23,884 bases of DNA from Nitrospirota bacterium (GCA_003232715.1 QIJG01000183.1:1-23884), one strand, 5' to 3'. Shown: positions 7,671-15,270, counted from the first letter of the stretch. Notes: generated from the letters alone by a model not told the origin. Made by a program: numbers and translations.

Positions 7671-8838
7671 GAAGGCATTAACCGGAAGTCGACGATACTG
7701 GGGATGGATATTCTTTTTACTTGCCGTTATCGGGGTGGGTTTTATGTTCTACCTCCGCCAATTCGCTTATGGTCTGGGCATAACGGGTATGAGCAGGGAT
7801 GTTTCGTGGGGTCTTTATATAGGTCAGTTCACATTTCTTGTCGGTGTTGCGGCATCAGCGGTGATGCTGGTTGTACCCTATTACCTGCATGATTTTAAAA
7901 AATTCGGCAAAATCCTTATCCTCGGGGAGTTTCTTGCTGTTGCTTCCGTGGTGATGTGTATATTTTTCATCATGGTTGACATGGGGCAACCGATGAGGGT
8001 GATGAACATAGTGCTCCATCCGACACCCAATTCGATAATGTTCTGGGACGCTATTGTGCTGAACGGCTATCTGCTTCTCAATATCGTGATCGGCTGGACT
8101 ACGCTGGGTGCTGATCGTAAAGAGGTTCCTCCGCCGACGTGGGTAAAGCCCCTGATATATTTATCAATCCCCTGGGCCATCAGTATCCATACCGTCACAG
8201 CCTTTCTCTATGCCGGACTCCCTGGAAGGCCCTTCTGGCTTTCTGCTATTATGGCAGCCCGTTTTCTTGCATCTGCCTTTGCAGCCGGACCGGCATTTCT
8301 TATCATCCTGGCCCTGCTTGTGAGAAAGCTCACAAAATTTGACCCGGGAAAGGAGCCGATTCAGGCCTTGGGGAAGATCGTCACCTATGCTATGATAACA
8401 AGTGTATTCTTCCTCATATTAGAAGTATTTACTGCCTTCTACAGTCAGATTCCCGGTCATATGCTTTCCTTTGAGTATCTCTATGCCGGTCTGGATGGTT
8501 TTGGGAAGATGGTTCCCATAATGTGGATATCTACTGTACTTGCTGTTGTCGCTATTATTCTTCTGATTATCCCTGGTACACGTAAAAATGAATCCATCCT
8601 CGCCTTTGCCTGCGCAGCGGTATTCGTTTCCTTATGGATTGATAAGGGGTTTGGATTGATCGTTGGCGGTTTTGTTCCCAATCCTTTTGAGAGGGTAACG
8701 GAGTACTGGCCAACATTGCCTGAGACCATAATTGCCATTGGAGTCTGGGCGATCGGGTTCCTCGTGATTACGGTTCTTTACAAGGTGGCTATATCAGTCA
8801 GGGAAGAACAGATAGAATCAGAGTCTAATACTCATTGA
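7663..8838 (+). CDS. dsrP: DsrP, NrfD-like quinone-interacting membrane subunit
   Basis: This 391-residue NrfD/PsrC-family integral membrane protein has roughly ten hydrophobic helices. The N-terminal block (YWGWIFFLLAVIGVGFMFYLRQFAYGLG) and a conserved SWGLYIGQFTF segment are typical of DsrP. It exchanges electrons between menaquinone and DsrO. ATG 7663 is chosen because AGGAGG (7649-7654) gives 8-base spacing; the in-frame GTG 7654 and ATG 7657 overlap or abut the Shine-Dalgarno. It is the last gene of the MKJOP block, followed by 84 bases before the ferredoxin gene. Confidence 0.95.
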   Translation: MLEKALTGSRRYWGWIFFLLAVIGVGFMFYLRQFAYGLGITGMSRDVSWGLYIGQFTFLVGVAASAVMLVVPYYLHDFKKFGKILILGEFLAVASVVMCIFFIMVDMGQPMRVMNIVLHPTPNSIMFWDAIVLNGYLLLNIVIGWTTLGADRKEVPPPTWVKPLIYLSIPWAISIHTVTAFLYAGLPGRPFWLSAIMAARFLASAFAAGPAFLIILALLVRKLTKFDPGKEPIQALGKIVTYAMITSVFFLILEVFTAFYSQIPGHMLSFEYLYAGLDGFGKMVPIMWISTVLAVVAIILLIIPGTRKNESILAFACAAVFVSLWIDKGFGLIVGGFVPNPFERVTEYWPTLPETIIAIGVWAIGFLVITVLYKVAISVREEQIESESNTH

Positions 8839-8862
8839 AAATACTGATTTTGTTATTATAGT
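8835..8862 (+). promoter_or_regulatory. Possible promoter of the ferredoxin gene
   Basis: TTGAAA (8835-8840) and TATAGT (8857-8862) lie 16 bases apart at the end of dsrP, about 60 bases before the ferredoxin start. The match is fair. The ferredoxin may instead simply be read through from dsrMKJOP. Confidence 0.3.
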
Positions 8863-8922
8863 AGAGGCAGCCATTGTTTTATGGCATACAGGATTATTAA
8901 TCGAGTAAGGAGGTGAAGTAAA

Positions 8923-9114
8923 TTGTATATTGTAGCCGTCGTTGATACTGATAAGTGTGAAGCATGTGAGGAGTGCATTAGTATCTGCCCGCAGGGTGTT
9001 TTTGAAATGAACGGAGACAGTAAGTCAGATCCTGTAAACGGTTCTGAGTGTGTATATTGCGAGAGTTGTCTTGGAGTCTGTCCTCCGGCAGCTATAACTA
9101 TTACGGAGATCTGA
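8923..9114 (+). CDS. 2[4Fe-4S] ferredoxin
   Basis: This 63-residue bacterial ferredoxin has two full cluster motifs, CEACEECISICP and CVYCESCLGVCP, as in clostridial-type 2[4Fe-4S] ferredoxins. The start is TTG at 8923, preceded by an almost perfect Shine-Dalgarno (TAAGGAGGTGA) at normal distance; no ATG or GTG in frame fits better. Ferredoxins of this kind accompany dsr genes and could serve as a low-potential cytoplasmic partner for DsrK, DsrAB or another reductase; the partner is not deducible here. The gene ends 30 bases before a clear terminator. Confidence 0.92.
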   Translation: MYIVAVVDTDKCEACEECISICPQGVFEMNGDSKSDPVNGSECVYCESCLGVCPPAAITITEI

Positions 9115-9144
9115 AACGAATTTCACAATTCCATAACGAATAAC

Positions 9145-9179
9145 AAAAGGGGCTCTCAGATTAAAGAGGCCCCTTTTTT
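9145..9179 (+). terminator. Intrinsic terminator between convergent operons
   Basis: AAAAGGGGC-TCT pairs with AGAGGCCCCTTTT around an 8-base loop, with one bulged C, followed by a T-run. It ends the dsrMKJOP-ferredoxin operon. On the opposite strand the stem is followed by TTTTGTTA, so it may work weakly for the convergent tusA operon as well. Confidence 0.88.
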
Positions 9180-9212
9180 AATGAATATAAGGTGTTTTTA
9201 CACGGTAAACCG

Positions 9213-9464
9213 TTACTTCTTCTGAATATATACCTCCCAATATCCCTTGTCCTCGAGTTTGACGGCCTCCATTTCATAGTCGTGCTTTTCACAATATTTT
9301 GGTAGCGAGTCTTCAACTGATGCCTGCGCATCGCTAATGACCTTCAGCACATCACCACTGTTGAGTTTTTCAAGCTTTTTTTTTGTGAGTACCAGCGGAT
9401 AAGGACATACCCTGCCGAGCACATCGAGTGTTTCAGCCGGTTCAATAGATTTTAAATCTGCCAT
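9213..9464 (-). CDS. tusA: TusA/SirA-family sulfurtransferase
   Basis: This 83-residue protein has the family hallmark CPxP near its N-terminus (Cys20 in RVCPYPLVLTKKKLEKL) and the conserved SGDVLKVISDAQASVEDSLPKYCEKH core. TusA carries sulfane sulfur as a persulfide on that cysteine and passes it to DsrEFH/TusBCD or to other acceptors. The ATG follows AAGGAG on the minus strand. It is the last gene of the dsrH-dsrE-dsrF-tusA set, though a 150-base gap with a palindromic element (9504-9576) separates it from dsrF, so it may be partly uncoupled. Close relatives of the YeeD/TusA-like type have other roles, but the neighbours support sulfur relay. Confidence 0.92.
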   Translation of the reverse strand: MADLKSIEPAETLDVLGRVCPYPLVLTKKKLEKLNSGDVLKVISDAQASVEDSLPKYCEKHDYEMEAVKLEDKGYWEVYIQKK

Positions 9465-9503
9465 TAAAAGTCTCCTTATAGTGTATTGTATTTTAATAAC
9501 TTA

Positions 9504-9576
9504 ACCACTGAGGACACTGAGAAGTAGCAGCTATAAACTTTTCCATTGCCCCTTGCTTGTCTGTGTCTTCAGTGGT
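9504..9576. repeat. Imperfect inverted-repeat element (CCACTGAGGACA type)
   Basis: The left arm ACCACTGAGGACACTGAGA (9504-9522) matches the reverse complement of the right arm TCTGTGTCTTCAGTGGT (9560-9576) with a few mismatches, around a loop of about 37 bases. It looks like a short non-coding MITE- or REP-like element inserted between dsrF and tusA. It is similar in style, but not in sequence, to the element at 15271-15362. Confidence 0.65.
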
Positions 9577-9614
9577 CTGTTCCTTTACGCTCTTTCTTTA
9601 AATCAAAACATTTA

Positions 9615-10028
9615 TTAGAAGAACATCAGGTGATCGGCAGCTTCAAGGTCCTGCTGAATCTCTTCGTATGGAACTACCTGAGTAGTTACCTCACCACCGA
9701 TCTCTTCAGCGTCCATCACGATTGAGTCCTCAGTGAGTCCGAACCCCTCAAGATCCTCCTTGCAGACCAGCACCCTGAGATCGAGCAGAAGAGCGTTTTT
9801 TACATGAGCTTCTAGGCTTGATACCCCATACAGCTCAAGTGCTTTCTGGTTCTTGAGACAGTTCAGCACCCCTTCACCGACAAAGGCCAATACCGGTTCG
9901 ACATTATCACCATCCTCAAGATGAATCTCCACCGTCTGGCTGGCAATTGTATGGGTAAGGGCCAGTCTTGAGGTTTCAGACTTATAGGGAAGTTTTTCGA
10001 CAATAAATGCAATCTTTTTAATAGCCAT
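9615..10028 (-). CDS. dsrF: DsrF/TusC-like sulfur-relay subunit
   Basis: This 137-residue DsrE/F-fold protein begins MAIKKIAFIVEKLPYKSETSRLAL and contains the TusC-like block with a cysteine (Cys89) in LVLVCKEDLEGFGL, ending ...ADHLMFF, which parallels the TusC/DsrF C-terminus. It is expected to form the alpha2-beta2-gamma2 DsrEFH hexamer with its neighbours, in the cytoplasm. ATG 10028 is 8 bases from AGGAGG (10042-10037); the in-frame GTG at 10037 overlaps the Shine-Dalgarno and is rejected. It starts 1 base after the dsrE stop, so translation is coupled. Assignment to DsrF rather than a second DsrE rests on the pattern around Cys89 and the operon. Confidence 0.8.
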   Translation of the reverse strand: MAIKKIAFIVEKLPYKSETSRLALTHTIASQTVEIHLEDGDNVEPVLAFVGEGVLNCLKNQKALELYGVSSLEAHVKNALLLDLRVLVCKEDLEGFGLTEDSIVMDAEEIGGEVTTQVVPYEEIQQDLEAADHLMFF

Positions 10029-10029
10029 C

Positions 10030-10392
10030 TCATTCACCTCCTATGTGCAGGATTCTGTCTGTGCTGAAGGCACTTGCAAGATACCAGTCCATGCTTGCTA
10101 CACCAAAACCTTCGACGGTATCTTCCCTGCTGATGCCCCTTGCCTTTGCACAGGCCTCACAGTTTGTTATCTTGAATTTGCCGCTCTTGATCAATTCCGT
10201 TACCGTATCCATCAAATAAGAGTAATCCCTGAACTTGCTCTGTCCTTTTTTCCCAAGCATTGTACCATTGCCTGAAAGCCAGAGGTCCACCTCATGCCCC
10301 TTCTTCACAGCAGCTTCAGAGAGCTTGACTGCAAAGTCGAGGGACATGGAGCCTACGAGTGATGAAAAACAGCCTATTGTAATTTTGCCCAT
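10030..10392 (-). CDS. dsrE: DsrE/TusD-like sulfurtransferase subunit
   Basis: This 120-residue DsrE-family protein has the conserved catalytic-type cysteine at position 78 in ITNCEACAKARGI, the same position reported for the active Cys of Allochromatium DsrE (recalled). It would receive persulfide from TusA and deliver it to DsrC, or the reverse. The start MGKITIGCFSS at 10392 follows AAGGAGG; codons upstream overlap dsrH and have no Shine-Dalgarno of their own. It lies 10 bases after dsrH and 1 base before dsrF. Confidence 0.88.
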   Translation of the reverse strand: MGKITIGCFSSLVGSMSLDFAVKLSEAAVKKGHEVDLWLSGNGTMLGKKGQSKFRDYSYLMDTVTELIKSGKFKITNCEACAKARGISREDTVEGFGVASMDWYLASAFSTDRILHIGGE

Positions 10393-10402
10393 TATTGCCT
10401 CC

Positions 10403-10699
10403 TTATAGCCAGATTGTTTTTTCGTAATCATTGAAGATAAGGTCAACCAGACCATCATAATTGATAACCTTTACCTTGCTATCAACAACATCAGAGTCTG
10501 AGAATCCCCTGGATTGAAGGTCTTCAGAGAGTGCATAATACTCCACGTCTTTTGAGAGAACCGGGGATACATTACCATCTTTTTTTAGCGCTGCATGGTA
10601 CACCCCATTCTGCACCAGGACTATTCCTAGTTTTTCGGCCTTCAGTCTTTCCAGCATCGCTGGTTCCCTGTACTCACTCACAAATACAGCAAGCCTCAT
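10403..10699 (-). CDS. dsrH: DsrH/TusB-like sulfur-relay subunit
   Basis: This 98-residue protein has the TusB/DsrH landmarks: LGIVLVQNGVYHA in the first half and a C-terminus INYDGLVDLIF...TIWL resembling the family's ...YDxFVDLxx...W ending. No cysteine is present, so it is likely structural within the DsrEFH hexamer. The start ATG (10699) follows AAGGAGG with normal spacing; upstream in-frame codons lack a ribosome site. It is the first gene of the operon, 28 bases downstream of the predicted transcription start. Confidence 0.85.
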   Translation of the reverse strand: MRLAVFVSEYREPAMLERLKAEKLGIVLVQNGVYHAALKKDGNVSPVLSKDVEYYALSEDLQSRGFSDSDVVDSKVKVINYDGLVDLIFNDYEKTIWL

Positions 10700-10734
10700 A
10701 ATATTACACCTCCTTGAGATTTTTGTAATCATGT

Positions 10735-10764
10735 TTTATACCAATTAAGAGGATATATTGTCAA
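10735..10764 (-). promoter_or_regulatory. Promoter of dsrHEF-tusA
   Basis: On the minus strand TTGACA (10764-10759) and TATAAA (10740-10735) are separated by 18 bases, a near-consensus sigma70 arrangement. Transcription would start near 10728, about 30 bases before the dsrH ATG. Confidence 0.75.
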
Positions 10765-10789
10765 TAAAAATCCGTTTTTCTATCTGTTA

Positions 10790-10812
10790 TTCCGGCAGTT
10801 CTTAAGCCGGAA
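10790..10812. repeat. REP-like palindrome TTCCGGC...GCCGGAA
   Basis: A perfect 7-base inverted repeat, TTCCGGC and GCCGGAA, surrounds a 9-base loop and is followed by AACCCA. It looks like the common REP-type palindromes (ATTCCGGC...GCCGGAATCCA) of related genomes. It lies just upstream of the dsrH promoter and has no T-run. Confidence 0.6.
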
Positions 10813-11056
10813 CCCAATATTTTCAGTAGGGGTCCGGAGCAACTAATATATGTGTTCCAGGCACTGCAGGCTGATGCAGCCCGAACTTTGCCGAGGGAGC
10901 ACAGCAACCCTGGAGACCTTGTCTGTATTGACCGCGTCATTAATTGATGCTGTTGTTTCTAACAGCTTTAAAAAACAAAAGAAAAATCATGTTTATGCAA
11001 AAACCTAACCGGACAAGACTGAGGAGTAATGAAAAACCTGTTCTTAAGAAAACCGC
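10813..11056. other. Gene-free stretch with weak secondary structure
   Basis: No convincing gene is seen. A GC-richer block (about 10833-10920) contains nested complementary segments, TCCAGG (10856-10861) with CCTGGA, and CTGCA with TGCAG inside it, which could fold as a small structured RNA or be the remnant of a repeat. I could not match it to a known riboswitch or small RNA. A 64-codon plus-strand reading frame at 10944-11138 overlaps the SDR gene and has no homology I recognise. Confidence 0.3.
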
Positions 11057-11800
11057 TTATGTCATGCCCCCATCCACCGAGATATATGACCCTGTAATGT
11101 ATCCTGATGCGACGGAGGCGAGAAAGGCCACGGCATGAGAGACCTCCTTAGTAGAGCCAAGCCTCCTGCCTGGTATCATGCCGAGGAATTCATTCTTTAC
11201 CTTTTCACTGAGGGATGATGTCAGCTCCGTCTCTATAAGACCGGGGCTGACAGCATTAACCGTTATGCCGTAGCTTGCCACCTCCCTGGAAAGTGAGCGT
11301 GTAAAGCTGAGGATCCCGCCTTTTGAGGCAGCATAGTTGGTCTGCCCTGCCCTGCCCATTAATGCCGTAGGGGATATAATATTTATTATCCTGCCCCACT
11401 TTTCACCAATCATCGGCCTCAGGGCCGCTTTTGAGCAGTTATAAACACCTGTCAGATTAACATCAATAACCCTCTTCCAGTCCTCGTCCTTCATCAGCAT
11501 AAGCAGACTGTCCCTTATTATCCCTGCGTTATTGACGAGAATATCCAGGGTGCCGGTTGCATCAAGTATCTTCCCGAACATCTCCTGCACCTGCCGGGAA
11601 TCCGAGACATCCGCCTTCAGGGAAAGCCCGAAACCATTTATCTTTCTGAGTTCCTCCCCTGTACTTAAAGCAGACTCCTCATCAGAGGAGTAGTTGACTA
11701 CAACCTTCGCGCCACCCCGTGCAAGGCAGAGCGCTATAGCCTTTCCTATCCCTTTAGTCCCGCCGGTAACAAGGGCCACCCGTCCGTCAAAACTATACAT
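11057..11800 (-). CDS. FabG-like short-chain dehydrogenase/reductase
   Basis: This 247-residue classical SDR has the Rossmann motif TGGTKGIGKA (about residues 12-21), NNAG, the catalytic Ser in the INIISPTAL strand, YAASK (Tyr-x3-Lys) and a C-terminal GSYISVDGGMT ending. It most resembles 3-oxoacyl-ACP reductase FabG, an NADPH-dependent enzyme of fatty-acid synthesis, but many SDRs share this profile. It is not next to other fatty-acid genes, so the substrate is open. The start MYSFDGRVALVTGG at 11800 is preceded by GTGAGGAAG. It overlaps the upstream HNH gene by 8 bases, so the two are co-translated. Confidence 0.85.
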   Translation of the reverse strand: MYSFDGRVALVTGGTKGIGKAIALCLARGGAKVVVNYSSDEESALSTGEELRKINGFGLSLKADVSDSRQVQEMFGKILDATGTLDILVNNAGIIRDSLLMLMKDEDWKRVIDVNLTGVYNCSKAALRPMIGEKWGRIINIISPTALMGRAGQTNYAASKGGILSFTRSLSREVASYGITVNAVSPGLIETELTSSLSEKVKNEFLGMIPGRRLGSTKEVSHAVAFLASVASGYITGSYISVDGGMT

Positions 11801-12107
11801 CTTCCTCACCACCCCTGTTCCCTGTATATTCGTCCCATTCCATGGGTAGCATATACTTCTTTTTGTTATTGCACTCCTTGCAGGCTGCAACGATATTTGA
11901 TTTTGTGCTCTTGCCGCCCCTTATGAGAGGCACTACATGGTCCATGGTGAGTTCCGCAGGCGACATCCGACTTCCACAGTAAAAGCATACACCCCTGCCC
12001 TTTTTATTTCTCCACCACCTGGTAGCCCTGAGCTGCCTGGCCTTTCTCTTCTCCCTGTTTATTTCCTCATCACTGACCTGAGGAGAAAAATTCAAATCAA
12101 AATACAT
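11793..12107 (-). CDS. HNH endonuclease-domain protein
   Basis: This 104-residue protein has a full HNH signature: CFYCGSRM, then MDHVVPLIRGGKST, N-IVAACKECNNKKK, giving the DH...N...H-type metal site framed by two CxxC zinc knuckles. The basic N-terminal region (REKRKARQLRATRWWRNKKGR) would suit nucleic-acid contact. Stand-alone small HNH proteins like this are widespread and mostly uncharacterised. It overlaps the SDR gene by 8 bases. There is no Shine-Dalgarno; a perfect TATAAT lies 8 bases before the ATG, suggesting a leaderless or near-leaderless transcript. Confidence 0.85.
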   Translation of the reverse strand: MYFDLNFSPQVSDEEINREKRKARQLRATRWWRNKKGRGVCFYCGSRMSPAELTMDHVVPLIRGGKSTKSNIVAACKECNNKKKYMLPMEWDEYTGNRGGEEDV

Positions 12108-12115
12108 AGTTTTGT

Positions 12116-12121
12116 ATTATA
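12116..12121 (-). promoter_or_regulatory. -10 element abutting the HNH start codon
   Basis: Minus-strand TATAAT (12121-12116) lies 8 bases upstream of the HNH ATG, so transcription would begin at or next to the start codon. No clear -35 hexamer is seen 16-18 bases further upstream. Confidence 0.5.
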
Positions 12122-12214
12122 ACAGATTTTCAGATCCGCTTCCCTAAAGGGCCGGAGAACGAATCGGGTCTCTTCGGGAAAGCGGAATGATTTAGGGCTA
12201 TCGATATAGACGCA

Positions 12215-12421
12215 TTAACAAGCAGTTCCCTCAGCAGTAAACCTCCGCTCATCTTCGTGCAAAATCTTTACCCCGGGATCGTCAAAAGACCCCTCATGCC
12301 ATTCATACAGATAGGCGCTCGGCATGCCTGTTTTCTTATGAAAAAGGGTTATAATAGTCAGCAGAAAGATATCCGGGTGCTGCCGGGAGAAGATTATCTT
12401 TATGCCTTTACCGGTTGACAC
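12215..12421 (-). CDS. Small unidentified reading frame, possibly a gene remnant
   Basis: This 68-codon frame starts at a GTG (12421) with no Shine-Dalgarno and has an in-frame TGA a few codons further upstream. The product (KIIFSRQHPDIFLLTIITLF...) has a beta-strand pattern loosely like RelE/HigB toxins, but without convincing catalytic residues, so I make no functional call. It begins 18 bases from the divergent nhaA start. It may be a truncated remnant or chance. The rest of the gap 12108-12439 shows no other gene. Confidence 0.25.
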   Translation of the reverse strand: MSTGKGIKIIFSRQHPDIFLLTIITLFHKKTGMPSAYLYEWHEGSFDDPGVKILHEDERRFTAEGTAC

Positions 12422-12439
12422 ACAGCCACACTTTCAACA

Positions 12440-13593
12440 ATGAAGATAATTGAAGAGTTTATAGAGAAAGAATCAACAAGCGGTATATTGCTGATACTTG
12501 CGACTGTTTTGGCATTAGTATTCAGTAATACATCATTATCAGTATGGTATGAGTCATTCCTGCATCTCCCTGTGGGAATACATGTTGGTTCATTAAATCT
12601 GGAAAAATCTCTTTATCACTGGGTAAATGATGGTCTGATGGCTATCTTCTTTCTGTTAATCGGCCTGGAAGTAAAGAGGGAAAAGGTCATTTATCATCTT
12701 TAAGCCAGGTTGCACTACCTGGAATTGCAGCCGTTGGCGGGATGGCTGTTCCTGCAATAATCTATTTAATGTTCAACCAGGGCCATCCAATTGCTGTTAA
12801 CGGGTGGGCAATACCAACGGCTACTGATATTGCTTTTGCATTAGGCGTTCTCTCCCTGTTAGGCAGGAGAGTTCCGGTTTCACTTAAACTGTTCTTAATG
12901 GCTTTGGCAATTATTGATGATCTGGGGGCAATTATAATTATTGCCATATTTTATACAAGCAACCTGTCCATTTTATCTATTGCCGTTGCAGCAATTTCCT
13001 TAGCAGTTTTAATCACGCTTAATAGATTCGGTATCTCGAAGAAAGCGGCTTATTTCATTGTTGGCAGTATATTGTGGGTTAGTGTTCTTAAATCGGGGGT
13101 TCATGCAACATTGGCAGGCGTGATATTAGCACTTACTATTCCACTGCACGCAAAAGGTGAAAACAACAAACCTGTTTCGCCTGCAAAAGAGATAGAACAT
13201 GATCTCCATTTTTGGGTGGCATTTCTCATTCTGCCTTTGTTTGCCTTTGTTAATGCAGGAGTGAATGTTACGCAAATATCCTTCAGCCAAATGTCGGGTT
13301 CAGTCCCGCTGGGTATCATTTTTGGGTTATTTATTGGTAAGCAACTTGGAGTTTTCGGTTTCAGCTGGCTTGCAATAAAGTTCAAAAAAGCGGATCTTCC
13401 AAAAGACAGCAATTGGCTCCAGTTCTATGGGGTATCAGTATTAACGGGCATCGGATTTACCATGAGCTTATTCATAAGCTCATTAGCATTTGAAGATGCA
13501 AGCGTTTTTCAATATACAGATAGACTGGCAATACTTATAGGGTCATTCATCTCGGGGATTGTTGGTTATTTAGTGCTGAGAACAGGTAAGTAG
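12440..13593 (+). pseudogene. nhaA: NhaA Na+/H+ antiporter with a one-base frameshift
   Basis: The first 81 codons read as the NhaA N-terminus up to GLEVKRE. The frame then runs to TAA (12701-12703), while the correct continuation (K-G-H-L-S-S-L-S-Q-V-A-L-P-G-I-A) lies one frame over and is open to 13593. One A is missing from the AAAA run at 12681-12684. With it restored the protein would be 384 residues, the normal NhaA length, with the functional motifs TATDIAFALG (Asp133-type) and AIIDDLGAI (Asp163/164-type) intact. NhaA is an inner-membrane electrogenic antiporter for Na+ and pH homeostasis. No clear Shine-Dalgarno precedes the ATG. The gene looks more AT-rich in codon choice than the dsr genes, which may indicate transfer. 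A sequencing error in the A-run is as likely as a true mutation. Confidence 0.85.
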
Positions 13594-13640
13594 AGATAAC
13601 GCCGCACCAAAACCGACAATAAATGGTAACAGGGTTGTAA

Positions 13641-13692
13641 TTATCACCTCACTCCGGTGATAAATGGTTGTTGGGTTACGGATTTCCGTAAC
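13641..13692. terminator. Two adjacent perfect hairpins between nhaA and nadB
   Basis: TTATCACC/GGTGATAA (13641-13648 and 13656-13663, 7-base loop) is followed by GTTACGGA/TCCGTAAC (13675-13682 and 13685-13692, 2-base loop). The second ends directly before the nadB stop codon. They lie between convergent genes, so termination or transcript-end stabilisation is likely, although neither has a long T-run. Confidence 0.5.
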
Positions 13693-13693
13693 A

Positions 13694-15245
13694 TCACGCT
13701 AAAATTGATGAAAGATTGCCTTCTCTATCCATCCGCCACTCTATATGGTAGTAACAGCCCTCTTTTTGAGGAAAGTCCGACCTGTAGTGAGCCCCGAGAC
13801 TGCAACGTCTCAGAAAAGCCCCCTCTGTAACAAGTATGGCTGTCTGAAGCATGTTTTTGAACTCGAGTTCCTCTCTTGTCCTATATTGGTGTTTAAGTAT
13901 TTGCACAAAGCAGGATAGTTCCTCCCTTGCAGCGCTAAGGGACTCAGCACAACGGATTATACCCACACGATCCCACATAACCCTCCGCAACCGTGTCCTT
14001 ATCTCCTCGTAATCTTCGATTCTTCCATACTCTGAAAAGGCGGTTGCTGATAATTCATCCGGATCAGCTATTGATGATACTGTTTCACCGGCAGCCTGGC
14101 CCGCCTTTGCACCAAAGACAAGCCCTTCGAGGAGACTGTTGCTTGCAAGACGATTTGCCCCGTGAACCCCTGTACAGGTAACCTCTCCTGCAGCATAAAG
14201 CCCTGCAATGCTTGTACGTCCGAATGTATCGGTCTTGACCCCTCCCATCATGTAATGGGCTGCAGGTGTCTCTCGTTATGTCTATATCGTACTGAAGGCA
14301 GGTCCTGTATATCCTCGGAAACCTCTTCTTTACAAACCGGGCATCAAGGTCTGTAAGGTCAAGGCAGACATACATGCTTTCTGTCCTGACCATCTCGGAT
14401 ATTATTGCCCTTGATACCACATCCCTTGGGGCAAGTTCGGCATCGGGATGATAGTTTTCCATGAAAGGTTCACCATAGATGTTCCTCAAAAGACCACCCT
14501 CTCCCCTCATTGCCTCACTCAGGAGAAACTGGGGTGCAGCTGGTGCAAAAAGTACGGTGGGATGAAACTGGACAAACTCCATATCCTCCATCACCGCCCC
14601 GGCCCTCAAAGCAATTGCCATTCCATCGGAAGTGGTCACCTGAGGGTTGGTAGTCCTGGAAAATATCTGGCCTCCCCCCCCTGTTGCCAGCACTGTAGCA
14701 CGGGCAAGGACCTGATACATTCTGCCCTCCTTTAAAATATAAGCCCCGCAACAGACGCCGTCCCTCATGACAAGGTCTACAGTCATCGCAAAAGGAAACT
14801 TCCTGACACACTTCAGGGAGACAACCTTATTAATCAGTACCCGTTCTATCTCTTTACCTGTTGAGTCACCATGGGCATGGAGCACCCTCCGCCTTGAATG
14901 AGCAGCCTCAAGGGTGAAATCAAGCTTTGTCCCTGCCCGGTCAAACTCCGCCCCCCATTCAATCAGCTCGAGTATCTTTTGAGCCCCCTCCTCAACCAGC
15001 ACCCTCACTGCTTCCTCCCTGCAAAGCCCATCACCAGCCTTCAGGGTATCTTCAAAATGAATTCCAACCCTGTCTTCATCACTCATGGCAACAGCAACCC
15101 CACCCTGAGCGTACTCTGTACTTGATTCCCTCAGGACGTCCTTTGTCACAACAAGGACCTCCCCATGAGGCGCAAGTTCAACAGCAGCCCTGAGTCCGGC
15201 CACGCCGCTTCCAATAATCAGAAAATCGGTTTTTTCCGTCTCCAT
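13694..15245 (-). pseudogene. nadB: L-aspartate oxidase with a 14-base deletion/frameshift
   Basis: NadB oxidises L-aspartate to iminoaspartate with FAD, the first step of NAD synthesis. The N-terminal part has the FAD motif IIGSGVAGLRAA, SSTEYAQGGVAVA, HSRRRVLHAHGDSTG and QFHPTVLF; the C-terminal part resumes with AAHYMMGGVKTDTFGRTSIAGLYAAGE and TGVHGANRLASNSLLEGLVFG. Between DITRD and PAAHY the family normally has five more residues (pattern x-x-P-V-x). Here only one base of that stretch remains, so 14 bases appear lost at 14266/14267 and the frame shifts. Restoring 14 bases gives 522 codons including stop, a normal NadB length. The lost segment adjoins the substrate-binding Arg, so an unrepaired gene would be inactive. 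It lies downstream of the acetolactate-synthase-like gene on the same strand. Confidence 0.88.
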
Positions 15246-15270
15246 TATTTAAGCCCTGCAAAGTTTATTC

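Noticed and set aside
10833..10920. Cobalamin, SAM or SRP-type RNA
   Set aside because: I compared short conserved boxes from memory (for example GCCACTG, GGTCCGGAAGG, GCCCGATGAAACCC) and none matched convincingly.
10944..11138. Plus-strand 64-codon frame
   Set aside because: Overlaps the SDR 3' end on the other strand, no Shine-Dalgarno, no recognisable motif.
12415..12420. TTGACA as nhaA promoter -35
   Set aside because: A -10 at normal spacing would fall on the start codon and the sequence there (CAATGA) is not a -10.
12681..12703. Programmed -1 frameshifting in nhaA as the main explanation
   Set aside because: NhaA is not known to use frameshifting, the slippery site is only partial, and no downstream pseudoknot is evident; a missing A is simpler.
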